From: Caballeronia turbans
GTDB lineage: Bacteria > Pseudomonadota > Gammaproteobacteria > Burkholderiales > Burkholderiaceae
Direction: 5' to 3'
Length of the DNA stretch: 64,000 bases
NCBI GenBank assembly: GCA_001544655.2
Contig: FCOD02000026.1
Location: forward strand, 1-64,000
Of the stretch, positions 36,596-44,714 are shown piece after piece. Numbering within the stretch: the first letter of the stretch is position 1; the number at the start of each line of letters is the position of its first letter. Made by a program: the position numbers and the translations under genes. The notes under the pieces were generated by a model. The model had not been told where the DNA came from. It was given only the letters and a program-made list of their open reading frames with translations, and searched no databases.

Positions 36596-37422
36596 CGACA
36601 AACGCACCTCTCAGCAAGTCCGCCATGGCCCGCGAGGCCCGAAAGCGCGGCGAACGATTCTTCCAAGCGCCCTGCGTGCGCCATGGAGAGCAGCCGCACT
36701 ATGCCAGCACCCGTGCATGCTCGGTGTGCCAAGCGGACCGCAACGCGCCCAAGAACAGTGCTGCAGCCGAGCGATACCGCGATGATACGGAATACCGAGA
36801 GCATGTACGCGACACCGGCAACAAGGCGCGAAGGAAGCGCCGCGAAAACCCGGACTACCGAGAGGCCGAACGAGCATATGAGCGAGAGCGAGAAGCCAAT
36901 CGAAAGACCGTCGATCCGGCATACGTGCGACACCTACGCGCAAAAGCGGTGAATGGGGGCGCGGTCCTTCGAATGCGCAAGGGAAAAGAAGCCCGTCCCG
37001 ATACCGCGATGCCGAGCAAGGAGACGCTACGCGAGTGCTACGAGTTCGCGCTACGCGCCCCCGAGGGCTGTGAACTCGACCATGGCTGCCCTTTGCGCGG
37101 CGTCCACCCCGTGACCGGAAAAGATACGGTTTGTGGTCTGCATGTTCCCTACAACCTTGAGCCAATGACGAAGAGGTCAAACACCATCAAGCGGCATTTC
37201 TTCGACCCCGAGAACCCCCTCGAATTCCAGAAGCCGTACAACTCCTTTCCAGGCGGTCAGTTCCACGGAGACCACGCGGAGGACGAGTTCATGCGGTACA
37301 CCACGCCGACCACGCTCCACATCATGACCATGGCGGAATTCAAGGAGGCCATTGTGGAAGGTGGTAACGCCGACATGCACGAGTTCCTACTGCGACTTGC
37401 CGACGATGCCCCCGAACTCTAA
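36592..37422 (+). CDS. Phage-type HNH endonuclease with N-terminal zinc finger
   Basis: A 276-residue protein. C28-x2-H31-x11-C43-x2-C46 is an N-terminal zinc finger; residues 60-115 are a charged helical linker; residues 160-200 are an HNH fold of the phage kind: ELDHGCPLRG (D163, H164), then CGLHVPYNLEPMT (H184, N188) and N197/K200. This CGLHVP-NL pattern is typical of HNH proteins in podoviruses, where they act in DNA processing or as homing-like nucleases. A very strong AAGGAGG ribosome site lies inside the upstream gene. The C-terminal 75 residues match nothing I know. Confidence 0.75.
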   Translation: MTTNAPLSKSAMAREARKRGERFFQAPCVRHGEQPHYASTRACSVCQADRNAPKNSAAAERYRDDTEYREHVRDTGNKARRKRRENPDYREAERAYEREREANRKTVDPAYVRHLRAKAVNGGAVLRMRKGKEARPDTAMPSKETLRECYEFALRAPEGCELDHGCPLRGVHPVTGKDTVCGLHVPYNLEPMTKRSNTIKRHFFDPENPLEFQKPYNSFPGGQFHGDHAEDEFMRYTTPTTLHIMTMAEFKEAIVEGGNADMHEFLLRLADDAPEL

Positions 37423-37552
37423 TAGAGCCTTCCGCGACTCCCTCGCAGTACCCAAAGTACTCGAAGTACCCGCAGCACCTCGCGAGCCTTCCCCGGCCCG
37501 CAACTTCCCCAGGGGTCTCCCGACCCTTCCCGCAGTTCCTTTCCCTACCATC

Positions 37553-38761
37553 ATGATCAAAACAATCTTCAACATTTTCTTCCCGGCGCTCCGACTCGCC
37601 AAGGGCCTCAACGTAGCGGCAGCCGCAGTCGGTGCGGGCATCGGCGCAGTCGGCAGCGCCATCTCTGCAAGCAACGCCGCAGACGCCCAGAAGTCTGCAG
37701 CCGAGGCCGCTAACAGCCCTTGGTCCAAAGCGCAGCCCTACATCTCCGGGGAGTTCCAGGGTGCCCAGGATGCCCTCCACAACGGCCTCGGAATGGGGAC
37801 GTATTCGGGCGAACGGGTTGCCGGTCTGAACCCCTACCAGACCCAGGGCGCCGACCAGACCGCAGCCTATGCAGATGGAAACGGCGTCAACACGGCCAAC
37901 CACTTCTATAGCACCGGTATGGGCCTCACAGGCGCTGGCGCTGGCTTTGGCAGCAATGCCCAGGGTCTGTTAGCGCAGGCGCAGCAGGACCCGACCCAGG
38001 GGTTTCTAAGCTACGCAAACGGCCTGGCTAATAGCAGCATGGCGGATAACCTAATTACTGCGGCGAACCGCGACGCCTCTAGGAGCCTGAACGAGTTGCA
38101 GCTTCCATCCCTGGCCGTCTCTGCGGCAGGCAACGGGAACATGGACTCGACCCGTACCGGTGTGACGCAAGCCATCCTGCAACGCAATGCGTCCGAGCAG
38201 ATGGCAGACACCGCAGCGCAGATCCGTGGGCAGCTTTTCAACACCGGCCTACAGACCGCCCAGTCCCAGTACAACGCAAACGCGGATCGCGCACTGAACG
38301 CCAATGGCCAGCTTGGCCAAGCCTTTGGCCTCGGTTCTTCAGCACTGCTAAACGGTCAACAAGCGAACGGCAACAATTTCGACCAAATGACCGCAGCGGG
38401 GGGCCTCTATCAGACCCAGAACCAGAACCTAGACAACGCGGCCATGGCTCAGTTTAACGAGCAGCAGTCCACGCCGCTCAACCTGTACGGCCAATACATG
38501 AACGTGATTAACGGCAAGTGGGGCGGTCAGCCGGTTAGCTCCGTGGGACCCTCTGTTGCCGGAAATTTCCTTCAAGGTGCCGCTGGCGGGGGCCTTACGG
38601 GCGCAGGACTCGCTAGCAAGCTCGGGGGCTACGGAGACAGCGGAGCTACGAGCTACGGCAACACCTTCACGATGCCAGGCGGCACGGATTACGAATCGGC
38701 GGCGAGTTCGGCAGTCCAGATGCCTGCGGGCCTCAGCGCCTTCGGCTACGGCTACGAATAA
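37553..38761 (+). CDS. Phage virion/DNA-ejection-like protein
   Basis: About 402 residues, low complexity and rich in Ala, Gly, Asn and Gln. A glycine-zipper hydrophobic stretch (LNVAAAAVGAGIGAVGSAIS) near the N-terminus is followed by SPWSKAQPYISGEFQGAQ and YSGERVAGLNPYQTQGAD. That order recurs in internal-virion/ejection and tail-associated proteins of podoviruses. The rest is Q/N-rich helical repeats. This suggests a protein packaged in a virion and delivered with DNA. Start is uncertain: ATG 37,553 begins the natural N-terminus, but in-frame ATGs at 37,406 and 37,352 exist and none has a good ribosome site. Confidence 0.65.
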   Translation: MIKTIFNIFFPALRLAKGLNVAAAAVGAGIGAVGSAISASNAADAQKSAAEAANSPWSKAQPYISGEFQGAQDALHNGLGMGTYSGERVAGLNPYQTQGADQTAAYADGNGVNTANHFYSTGMGLTGAGAGFGSNAQGLLAQAQQDPTQGFLSYANGLANSSMADNLITAANRDASRSLNELQLPSLAVSAAGNGNMDSTRTGVTQAILQRNASEQMADTAAQIRGQLFNTGLQTAQSQYNANADRALNANGQLGQAFGLGSSALLNGQQANGNNFDQMTAAGGLYQTQNQNLDNAAMAQFNEQQSTPLNLYGQYMNVINGKWGGQPVSSVGPSVAGNFLQGAAGGGLTGAGLASKLGGYGDSGATSYGNTFTMPGGTDYESAASSAVQMPAGLSAFGYGYE

Positions 38762-38900
38762 GGCGACGCTCCCACGGCTAACCCGCTTTCCGGTACGGCC
38801 TTCCGCCCCTCCACCAAACCCATGAACACCAGGACGCGGCCCCATGCAGGCGCGAGGGATACCCGCGTCCAACCTTCACTAACTTGAGAATCCAACAGCA

Positions 38901-40256
38901 ATGAACAATGACGGTTATTCGTTTGACATGCCTCCCGGCATTGATCCGCGTGACGACGGATCGCACAGCCTCCCCGCGTACCTTGGACAGGCCCTGCAGT
39001 TCTACGGCACCGACAAATCGACCCCGCTTCCGAGCTATCTAAGCTACCCGCTCAACAATCAACCCGGTCAGTCCATGTTCGGCGGTGGCGCTCCGCTGCA
39101 GACCCCGATGCAGCAGGCCATGGCCCCGCAGACGCCCGACACCGCTATCTCCCAAGCCATGGCCCCGCAACGGGCCGCGCCGACCGCGATCAGCAACGCG
39201 ATGGCCCCAGCGCCCCTTACGCCGATCCAAGCGGCCTTTCAGAACCAAGCGACCAACCCCGACTTGGCGAAAGCTAACGCATTGATCGCCGCAGGGTCTG
39301 CGCTAATGGGCGGCAAGGACCTGCAGCAGGGCTTGGCCAACGCGGGCACTGCTTTCAGCAACACCTTCGACCAGACCCTGAACCAACAACGAGACCTGAA
39401 CACGCCTCGAGTCGCCCCGCTGGGCCAGGATGGCGCGTTTTCTATGGTACAGATGCCAGGTCAGCAGCCGCAGGTTGTGTCGAACGACCAGGTCCAGAAC
39501 TACGTCTTGGGCAAGGCACGGGCGCAGAAGGCATTCGAACTGCAGAACGACATTGCCAAGCAGACCATGGAGCAACAACGCGCTGCGGCCAAGCTCGACC
39601 AGACCAACAGTCAGCAGGCTGTGCCGGTCCTGACCAATCTCCAATCATCGCAGGCCGGTCTCAACGCGGCGCAGGCTGTCACAGACGCCCTCAAGAGCGA
39701 TTCTGACCGCTCCCTGGCGCTCAAGGCCTATTCCGCGCTCAAGCCGACGCTTCAGCGCCTCGCGGCTGCTTCGGGCGTCCCAGCGATGGCGCAAGCCGCC
39801 TCGGACTACAACACCCTGAATAATGCCCGCATCGACGGCGCGAAGATGGAAGTGTCCGGTTTGAATGGCTCGCTGAGCAACGACGAGTGGACCCGTGCTG
39901 TTGGAGCAGTCCCGCATCCCTCGGACTCCCCTGAGGTCTGGGACAGCTACTACGAACGTGCGAACCCGCTGCTTACGAGCCGCGTGGGTTTCTATTCGGA
40001 CGTCGTCAAGCGTGGCCAGGAAGCAGCGAACCGCGCTCTCAACCCGTACGGGCCTAACGACCGTCCTAACCTCGGTGCGCCCCAGGTGCCCCAAGCGGTC
40101 CAAGCACATCGAGCGCCCCAAGGATCCCAAGCCGCTCAATCGTCGGGTTCCGGATCGTATCAACCCGTGACCGTCGCGAGCTTCGCGGATGCAAACCGTC
40201 TGCCGTCTGGGACTGTCTTCCAAGCGCCTGATGGGTCGCTTAGGAAGAAGCCGTAA
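38901..40256 (+). CDS. Phage structural-like protein, Q/A-rich
   Basis: A 451-residue protein. The N-terminal 110 residues contain three near-repeats of an AMAP unit (MQQAMAPQ, ISQAMAPQ, ISNAMAPAP). The middle is long alpha-helical, Q/A-rich sequence (residues 200-290), and the C-terminus ends LPSGTVFQAPDGSLRKKP, a tail seen in phage structural proteins. It follows the ejection-like protein by 139 bases on the same strand and shares its composition, so both are likely parts of one internal-virion or ejection set. No protease or transglycosylase motif is visible. Confidence 0.6.
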   Translation: MNNDGYSFDMPPGIDPRDDGSHSLPAYLGQALQFYGTDKSTPLPSYLSYPLNNQPGQSMFGGGAPLQTPMQQAMAPQTPDTAISQAMAPQRAAPTAISNAMAPAPLTPIQAAFQNQATNPDLAKANALIAAGSALMGGKDLQQGLANAGTAFSNTFDQTLNQQRDLNTPRVAPLGQDGAFSMVQMPGQQPQVVSNDQVQNYVLGKARAQKAFELQNDIAKQTMEQQRAAAKLDQTNSQQAVPVLTNLQSSQAGLNAAQAVTDALKSDSDRSLALKAYSALKPTLQRLAAASGVPAMAQAASDYNTLNNARIDGAKMEVSGLNGSLSNDEWTRAVGAVPHPSDSPEVWDSYYERANPLLTSRVGFYSDVVKRGQEAANRALNPYGPNDRPNLGAPQVPQAVQAHRAPQGSQAAQSSGSGSYQPVTVASFADANRLPSGTVFQAPDGSLRKKP

Positions 40257-40601
40257 CCCCAAGACCAGTAGGGTTCTAGGGTATGGCTTGGCCAGAGGGA
40301 GACCAAAAAAGGATCTCAGCGCCCTAGATCATGATCGATATAGGAGACCAATTATTGACCATCTCCGAAGAGATCTATGGCGCTGCTCGGATTCTTTTCT
40401 TTGATTGATTAATCGGTCTTTCCTCTTAGTGGTCCCCTCCCCAAGCTGCACCTTAGGTCCCTTGGGTCCTCTTCCTCTGGTCTGGAAGAGGTTCGCCTAT
40501 CGCCCTTGTTATTTATATAGGCGAAATCGCTGAGACCCTTTCCCCATAAGGGTTTGCGGTTTCGAATTCGGATGTAAAACATCAAAAAATGAACCTGACG
40601 A
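40257..40601. other. 345-base AT-richer gap in the element
   Basis: Non-coding on both strands. It contains the hairpin cluster described separately, a TTATTTATATAGG stretch at 40,508-40,521 and a palindromic GATTAATC near 40,407. Confidence 0.5.
40317..40583. other. Cluster of five inverted repeats
   Basis: I: 40,317-40,330 pairs with 40,372-40,385 (CAGCGCC-C-TAGATC against GATCTA-T-GGCGCTG, 13 of 14 pairs) and encloses GGAGA/TCTCC at 40,343 and 40,362. II: CCTCTTCC/GGAAGAGG, 40,468-40,491, perfect 8 bp. III: TTCGCCTAT/ATAGGCGAA, 40,492-40,525, perfect 9 bp and directly abutting II. IV: ACCCTT/AAGGGT, 40,535-40,553. V: GATGT/ACATC, 40,571-40,583. Only I has a T-rich tract after it (TTCTTTTCTTT), so terminator function could explain I but not the set. 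A structured RNA or replication origin is possible. Confidence 0.7.
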
Positions 40602-41204
40602 ATGAAGATCGACAATGAAGAAATCAGGGCTCTGGACTCCGTGGAAACCCCACAGAAGGAGCGCTATGAAGCCTTCGGGGGGACCTACAAAGTGGTACCG
40701 AAGGGACGCCTTCGTGCGGCAGGGTGGCGGGTGACGCGAAGCATGCGGCCCGTAATTTATCGCGCCCCCGAAACGTGGTTAGACAACGAGACCGGGGAGA
40801 TCCTGACTACGAGCGAGGCGAAGAAGCGCGGGATCAGGTTGCCGCTGGCCCGCTCCGCGTCCGAAAAGATGCTAGACCTGTGCGAGTGCGTGACATCTTG
40901 CCCAGCCAGCGAACGCCCTTTCGTGTCGTTCCTCCTGAAGATGCGCAATCATCGCGGCGGTCTTTTGGCTCCCTTGGAATCCCTGATTGACCAATGGATT
41001 GATTGCGAATGTCCCGGTATTCGGTCGACAAACAAGGCACGTAAGCGCAAACAACTTCGCGGCATCATTGACCGACGCCGGTTGATGACAAACGATACGA
41101 CTATGGCGAGAAACCTCATGTTGCTTAATCCAAACATGACGAAGCAGGACGTCATCGAGGAAGGAGCAAAGCGGTACAACCTGCGCGCTGCGCTGAGGCC
41201 TTGA
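40602..41204 (+). CDS. Unknown 200-residue element protein
   Basis: No family recognised. Residues 22-60 (YEAFGGTYKVVPKGRLRAAG) look like a small beta-rich module, followed by WLDNETGEILTTSEAKKRG. Residues 85-110 contain C-E-C and a further Cys, and 130-165 are strongly basic (NKARKRKQLRGIIDRRRLM), which suggests nucleic-acid binding. It begins directly after the hairpin cluster and could act on it, in replication or regulation; that is inference from position only. The start ATG lacks a clear ribosome site. Confidence 0.6.
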   Translation: MKIDNEEIRALDSVETPQKERYEAFGGTYKVVPKGRLRAAGWRVTRSMRPVIYRAPETWLDNETGEILTTSEAKKRGIRLPLARSASEKMLDLCECVTSCPASERPFVSFLLKMRNHRGGLLAPLESLIDQWIDCECPGIRSTNKARKRKQLRGIIDRRRLMTNDTTMARNLMLLNPNMTKQDVIEEGAKRYNLRAALRP

Positions 41205-41527
41205 ACTGCACGAATCCTTGTTCGGCGTCGCCTGTTCGGCATCGCCTGTTCGGCGGCCGCCAGGACTCCCCGCAGCCCCTGCGAAGTGGAAGCAGGAAAC
41301 AGACGACGCGGTCGAGCAACACATGCGTGAACTCAAGCCGCACGGGTCGATCACCCGCTTAAGCTTCGGAGGGGCGACGACCTGGCGAGGCTCGCTGCGT
41401 ACCAGCCCGCGATGGCGGCGCGACTACCGGCACTTGCCAATGCGGATCCTAAGCGGCCGCACGTTCGTACCGCCTCCTATCGAAGGCCCGACGCGGCTAC
41501 AATGTGATCCCTGTCGGAGAAAACAAA
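41205..41527. other. 323-base gap before the DUF262 gene
   Basis: Holds 14-base tandem repeats and, at 41,498-41,503, TACAAT, a -10-like hexamer 24 bases before the DUF262 start, with no good -35. An open frame on the plus strand runs into the DUF262 gene out of frame and is not convincing. Confidence 0.4.
41221..41261. repeat. Short 14-bp tandem repeat
   Basis: TTCGGCGTCGCCTG, TTCGGCATCGCCTG and a partial third TTCGGCGGCCGCC follow each other directly. Each contains a small GGC/GCC dyad. Confidence 0.6.
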
Positions 41528-42634
41528 ATGTCGAACGAACTTTTCCAGTCGGACGAGGAAGTGGAAGACCTTGACGAGGTCAACGAGGTCATTCCAACCG
41601 CATACACCATCACCTCCTACGGCGCGGACTACCCGGTCGACGGCCTCGTGAAACGTCTCGGGCAAGGCGATATTGTCGTCCCGCTCTTCAACATGCCCCC
41701 GGGGCACGACCAACCCCTTGTTGGCTTCCAGCGCGAGTTCGTTTGGACGCGCCCGCAGTGCGATCGCTTTGTCGAATCCCTACTGCTTGGACTTCCTGTG
41801 CCGGGAATCTTCTTGGTGAAAGAGTCCAGCGGGAGGCTTCTTGTGTTGGACGGTCAGCAACGTCTGAGAACGCTTCAGTATTTTTATGGCGGGCTTATCC
41901 AAGGTAAGGAATTCTCCCTGGATAACGTACAGGATAAGTGGCGCGGACGGACATATAAAACGCTCGAGGTAGATGACAGGCGACGGCTCGATGACAGCAT
42001 CATTCACGCCACTATCGTGAGACAGGACGAGCCCTCCGATGACATGAGCAGCATCTACATGGTTTTTGAACGTCTGAACTCCGGAGGGACGTTTCTGCAG
42101 CCCCAGGAGATTCGGGTGGCGCTCTATCATGGAAAGTTAGCGACGCTACTAAGTTCGCTCAATGAAGGCGAGTCGTGGAGAGCGCTCTACGGAAAGAAAA
42201 GCGCACGCCTCAAGGATTTGGAACTGATTCTCCGTTTTTTCGCGCTGTTCTATCAGGCAAAGTCCTACAAACGCCCGATGAAAGAATTTTTGAATCGTTA
42301 CATGGCGTCCAACATGAACCTTCAGGCTGTAGGGGAAGACGCGCTTCGCTCGCTCTTTGAGACTACTGCGGCGGCCATTCGCCAGTTTATCGGAGTGCGT
42401 GCGTTCCGCCTGAAAGCTGCGATAAACGCGGCTGTGGCCGATTCGGTAATGGTTGGCGTTGCGCGTCGATTGGCTACCGGAGCGGTGGCGCATCCGGAAG
42501 ATTTTAAGACCGCGTACGATACTTTGCTGCAAGACTCCGAGTTCTTGAAGGCGAGCGGTCGATCGACTGCAGACGAGGAATTTGTTCGGCTGCGGCTTGA
42601 GCGCGCTACCAACGCTTTCGCGAAGGTCAGATGA
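41528..42634 (+). CDS. DUF262 (ParB/sulfiredoxin-fold) defence-type protein
   Basis: A 368-residue protein with the DUF262 nuclease/NTPase fold. FQREFVWTRPQCDRFVESLLLGLPVP is followed by the signature DGQQRLRTL (residues 108-115), then IVRQDEPSDDMSSIYMVFERLNSGGTFL. The C-terminal half is helical. DUF262 domains occur in GmrSD-type type IV restriction enzymes, where they are joined to DUF1524; that HNH domain is absent here. Its partner is an overlapping HEPN gene. The GGAGA ribosome site favours ATG 41,528 over a GTG at 41,504. Placed beside the integrase, a common site for anti-phage cargo. Confidence 0.85.
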   Translation: MSNELFQSDEEVEDLDEVNEVIPTAYTITSYGADYPVDGLVKRLGQGDIVVPLFNMPPGHDQPLVGFQREFVWTRPQCDRFVESLLLGLPVPGIFLVKESSGRLLVLDGQQRLRTLQYFYGGLIQGKEFSLDNVQDKWRGRTYKTLEVDDRRRLDDSIIHATIVRQDEPSDDMSSIYMVFERLNSGGTFLQPQEIRVALYHGKLATLLSSLNEGESWRALYGKKSARLKDLELILRFFALFYQAKSYKRPMKEFLNRYMASNMNLQAVGEDALRSLFETTAAAIRQFIGVRAFRLKAAINAAVADSVMVGVARRLATGAVAHPEDFKTAYDTLLQDSEFLKASGRSTADEEFVRLRLERATNAFAKVR

Positions 42635-43125
42635 GCGGGCGCAGAGAGGTACACCGCCTCAGGAGTCGCATGGATGCGACTTTTTCACGCGCCCCCGATC
42701 CGACGTCTGATCCTGAATTTCAGGCCGACTTCGCCAAATACTTGTGCGTACTGGTTTCGGGGTACCTCGAAAGCGCCCTTTGCGCGTTGCTTCTCGGCTT
42801 TGCGCAGGCCCGGAGTTCTCGTGAGGTGGCGTCGTTCGTGGAGCGCCAACTCGGCCCCTGGACCAATCCGAAGGCTGAAAAGATCATCGACTTGTTCGGC
42901 TCCTTCAATCAAGACTGGCGCGACAACCTGGCCGCCTACCTTGTCGATCAGCGTAAAGACAGCGTTAATAGCTTGGTTGCTCTCCGGCACATCATTGCGC
43001 ACGGCGAATCGGTCGGCACAAGCCTGTCGCAGATTAAATCGCACTACAAGGTTGCCAACGAAGTTATCGATCATGTAGCCGATTTAGTGGACCCTCCGAC
43101 CGGGGCCGGGGCACGTCGAGCATAG
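42631..43125 (+). CDS. HEPN-domain protein (RiboL-PSP-like), DUF262 partner
   Basis: A 164-residue helical protein whose start overlaps the DUF262 stop (ATGA), so synthesis is coupled. KYLCVLVSGYLESALCALLL opens the domain. VALRHIIAHGESVGTSLSQI carries the HEPN RNase motif R119-x4-H124, and VADLVDP closes it; this is the RiboL-PSP/MAE-type HEPN layout. Such proteins pair with DUF262 proteins in predicted defence operons. A likely mechanism is RNA cleavage released or controlled by the DUF262 partner during phage infection, which is inference. An internal ATG at 42,670 is an alternative start. Confidence 0.78.
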   Translation: MSGRREVHRLRSRMDATFSRAPDPTSDPEFQADFAKYLCVLVSGYLESALCALLLGFAQARSSREVASFVERQLGPWTNPKAEKIIDLFGSFNQDWRDNLAAYLVDQRKDSVNSLVALRHIIAHGESVGTSLSQIKSHYKVANEVIDHVADLVDPPTGAGARRA

Positions 43126-43187
43126 GTCAAGCAAATGGCTCGGGGGGATGCGGAACGTTACAGCAGCCGTCCGTAGGATCGACGGAG

Positions 43188-44624
43188 CTACGCATGCACC
43201 AGCGCGACCGCATTGGCCAGCCAATCGGCCAACTGCGCCAGGGGGTACCCTTCCCCATAGTTCGCGCCCATGCCTGGGGTCCTGTGGCCCGTTAGCTGAT
43301 CCCGAGCGGAGTCCGGACAGCCGACCGCACGCAGCAAGTCCTCCATGCCATGGCGCAGCGAATGGTTACCGAGCTTGGTCCCGATGAGGCCCTCGCGAGT
43401 CCGGACCCACTGCACCAAAGAGGCACTGACGGAGTCCGCCTTGCACTCACTGTCGGTGGTGTACCTAGGGAAAAGGAAGGCCGAATGGTCCGCGAGCCGC
43501 AGCGCGGCCTTAGCCGCCTCCAGGGCCTTGGGCGTCAGCGGAACCTTCCGCGCAGATCCGAGGCCTGTTTTTAGTGACCGCCAGGGATGCTCCTTCAGGT
43601 CTAGATATGGCACGGCGACGCGAAGCTGCACGTCCGCAACCGCAAGGCCGACAATTTCCCCGAGCCGCGCTCCGGTCTCCGCGACCAAGGTCAGGATGCA
43701 GCGCAACTGATCCGGCCCGTGCTTCGCACTCCAAGCGTCCAGGGCGCGATGCAAATACCGGTACTGGTCGACGGTGAACGTCTCGCGCTTGACTGCATCC
43801 TTACCGGCCTTGGGGATCTCAACCTGGGCGAATACGTTTGGGACGCTGAGTTCGTTCTCGCGAATCGCACGGGCGAATGCGGCCCTTACGTTGGTAAGGT
43901 ATCGGCTGACGGTGGTGGTACTCACAGCCTTACCGTCCTTGCTATGCTTCCCGGCGAGAAGCCATTTCACGAATTCGTTCACGTCCAGACGCTTCACGCT
44001 CTGCAAATCCCGGTCTTTCCCTGGGACCGGCGTGCGACTCTCGAGAAAGGCGAACAGATAACCGAACACCATACGGGCATCCTTCTCTGTCTCGGGTCGC
44101 GCCGCCACGTACTGCTCAAGGCAGTCCTCTAGCGTGAACCTTACCCGCCGCTGGACCATCTGGAAGGCCGCTGCTTGGACGGGCGTCAAATACCTGTCTA
44201 ACTGCCGCCCTTCCGTAATGTCCTCGCTCTCCACTACAGCGCGGGGAAGCTGGTGCTCTAAGAAGGTGTGGAAATGGTCGACCGCCTCAGGCGTGTTCTC
44301 AGGGGCCGAAGGGTCTACGCCATTCCGGAGCAGTAACTCATGGGCCTCGCGGAGGACGCCTTCCCGCGTCGGGTTTCTCAATTGCGCCCAATCCCTGTCG
44401 GTCTGTTCGACCAACGCTGGGATTAGCTTGGCGGCCACCCGGGGATCCGTGGTCTGAAGAGAGACCACGTAGTGCACCTTACCCGCGTATTTGGAGCCAA
44501 CGGGCAGGACCGGCTTAATGTCGTCCGGGACCCGACGCTTGAAAAATAGCAACGAGCCTTTCGACTTCTGCCAGGCGTATTTGAGCTTTACGGACACGAT
44601 GGGAGACAGGTGCAATAAGGCCAT
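43188..44624 (-). CDS. Tyrosine-recombinase integrase
   Basis: A 478-residue (from ATG 44,624) phage-type integrase. The catalytic domain shows the first Arg in VAETGARLGEIVGL, the HSLRHGMEDLL box (H-x-x-R), GHRTPGMG and the nucleophile Tyr in ANYGEGYPL. The N-terminal 200 residues are the helical arm and core-binding regions. It sits directly beside tRNA-Arg with the att core on the tRNA 3' end. An upstream TTG start at 44,696 would translate the arm-type repeats as YYNRYYKRY, so I prefer the internal ATG, although no strong ribosome site is seen. Confidence 0.9.
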   Translation of the reverse strand: MALLHLSPIVSVKLKYAWQKSKGSLLFFKRRVPDDIKPVLPVGSKYAGKVHYVVSLQTTDPRVAAKLIPALVEQTDRDWAQLRNPTREGVLREAHELLLRNGVDPSAPENTPEAVDHFHTFLEHQLPRAVVESEDITEGRQLDRYLTPVQAAAFQMVQRRVRFTLEDCLEQYVAARPETEKDARMVFGYLFAFLESRTPVPGKDRDLQSVKRLDVNEFVKWLLAGKHSKDGKAVSTTTVSRYLTNVRAAFARAIRENELSVPNVFAQVEIPKAGKDAVKRETFTVDQYRYLHRALDAWSAKHGPDQLRCILTLVAETGARLGEIVGLAVADVQLRVAVPYLDLKEHPWRSLKTGLGSARKVPLTPKALEAAKAALRLADHSAFLFPRYTTDSECKADSVSASLVQWVRTREGLIGTKLGNHSLRHGMEDLLRAVGCPDSARDQLTGHRTPGMGANYGEGYPLAQLADWLANAVALVHA

Positions 44625-44634
44625 GGAGTAACGC

Positions 44635-44657
44635 TTGTAGTAGCGATTGTAGTACCC
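44635..44657. promoter_or_regulatory. Candidate integrase arm-type sites, right end
   Basis: TTGTAGTAGC (44,635) and TTGTAGTACCC (44,647), 12 bases apart, lie just upstream of the preferred integrase start. They match the pair at 31,841-31,874 near the left end. Confidence 0.5.
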
Positions 44658-44714
44658 ATGGGTCACCTTGAGAAGCCCGCCACGTAAGCCTGACAAGGCT
44701 CTGAGGGGTAGCGG

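Noticed and set aside
41218-41574. 118-codon plus-strand frame before the DUF262 gene
   Set aside because: Begins in tandem repeats, overlaps the DUF262 start out of frame and has no ribosome site.
44624-44696. Longer integrase N-terminus from a TTG codon
   Set aside because: The extra residues are the translation of the arm-type repeats (YYNRYYKRY); the ATG at 44,624 is more plausible, though no strong ribosome site decides it.
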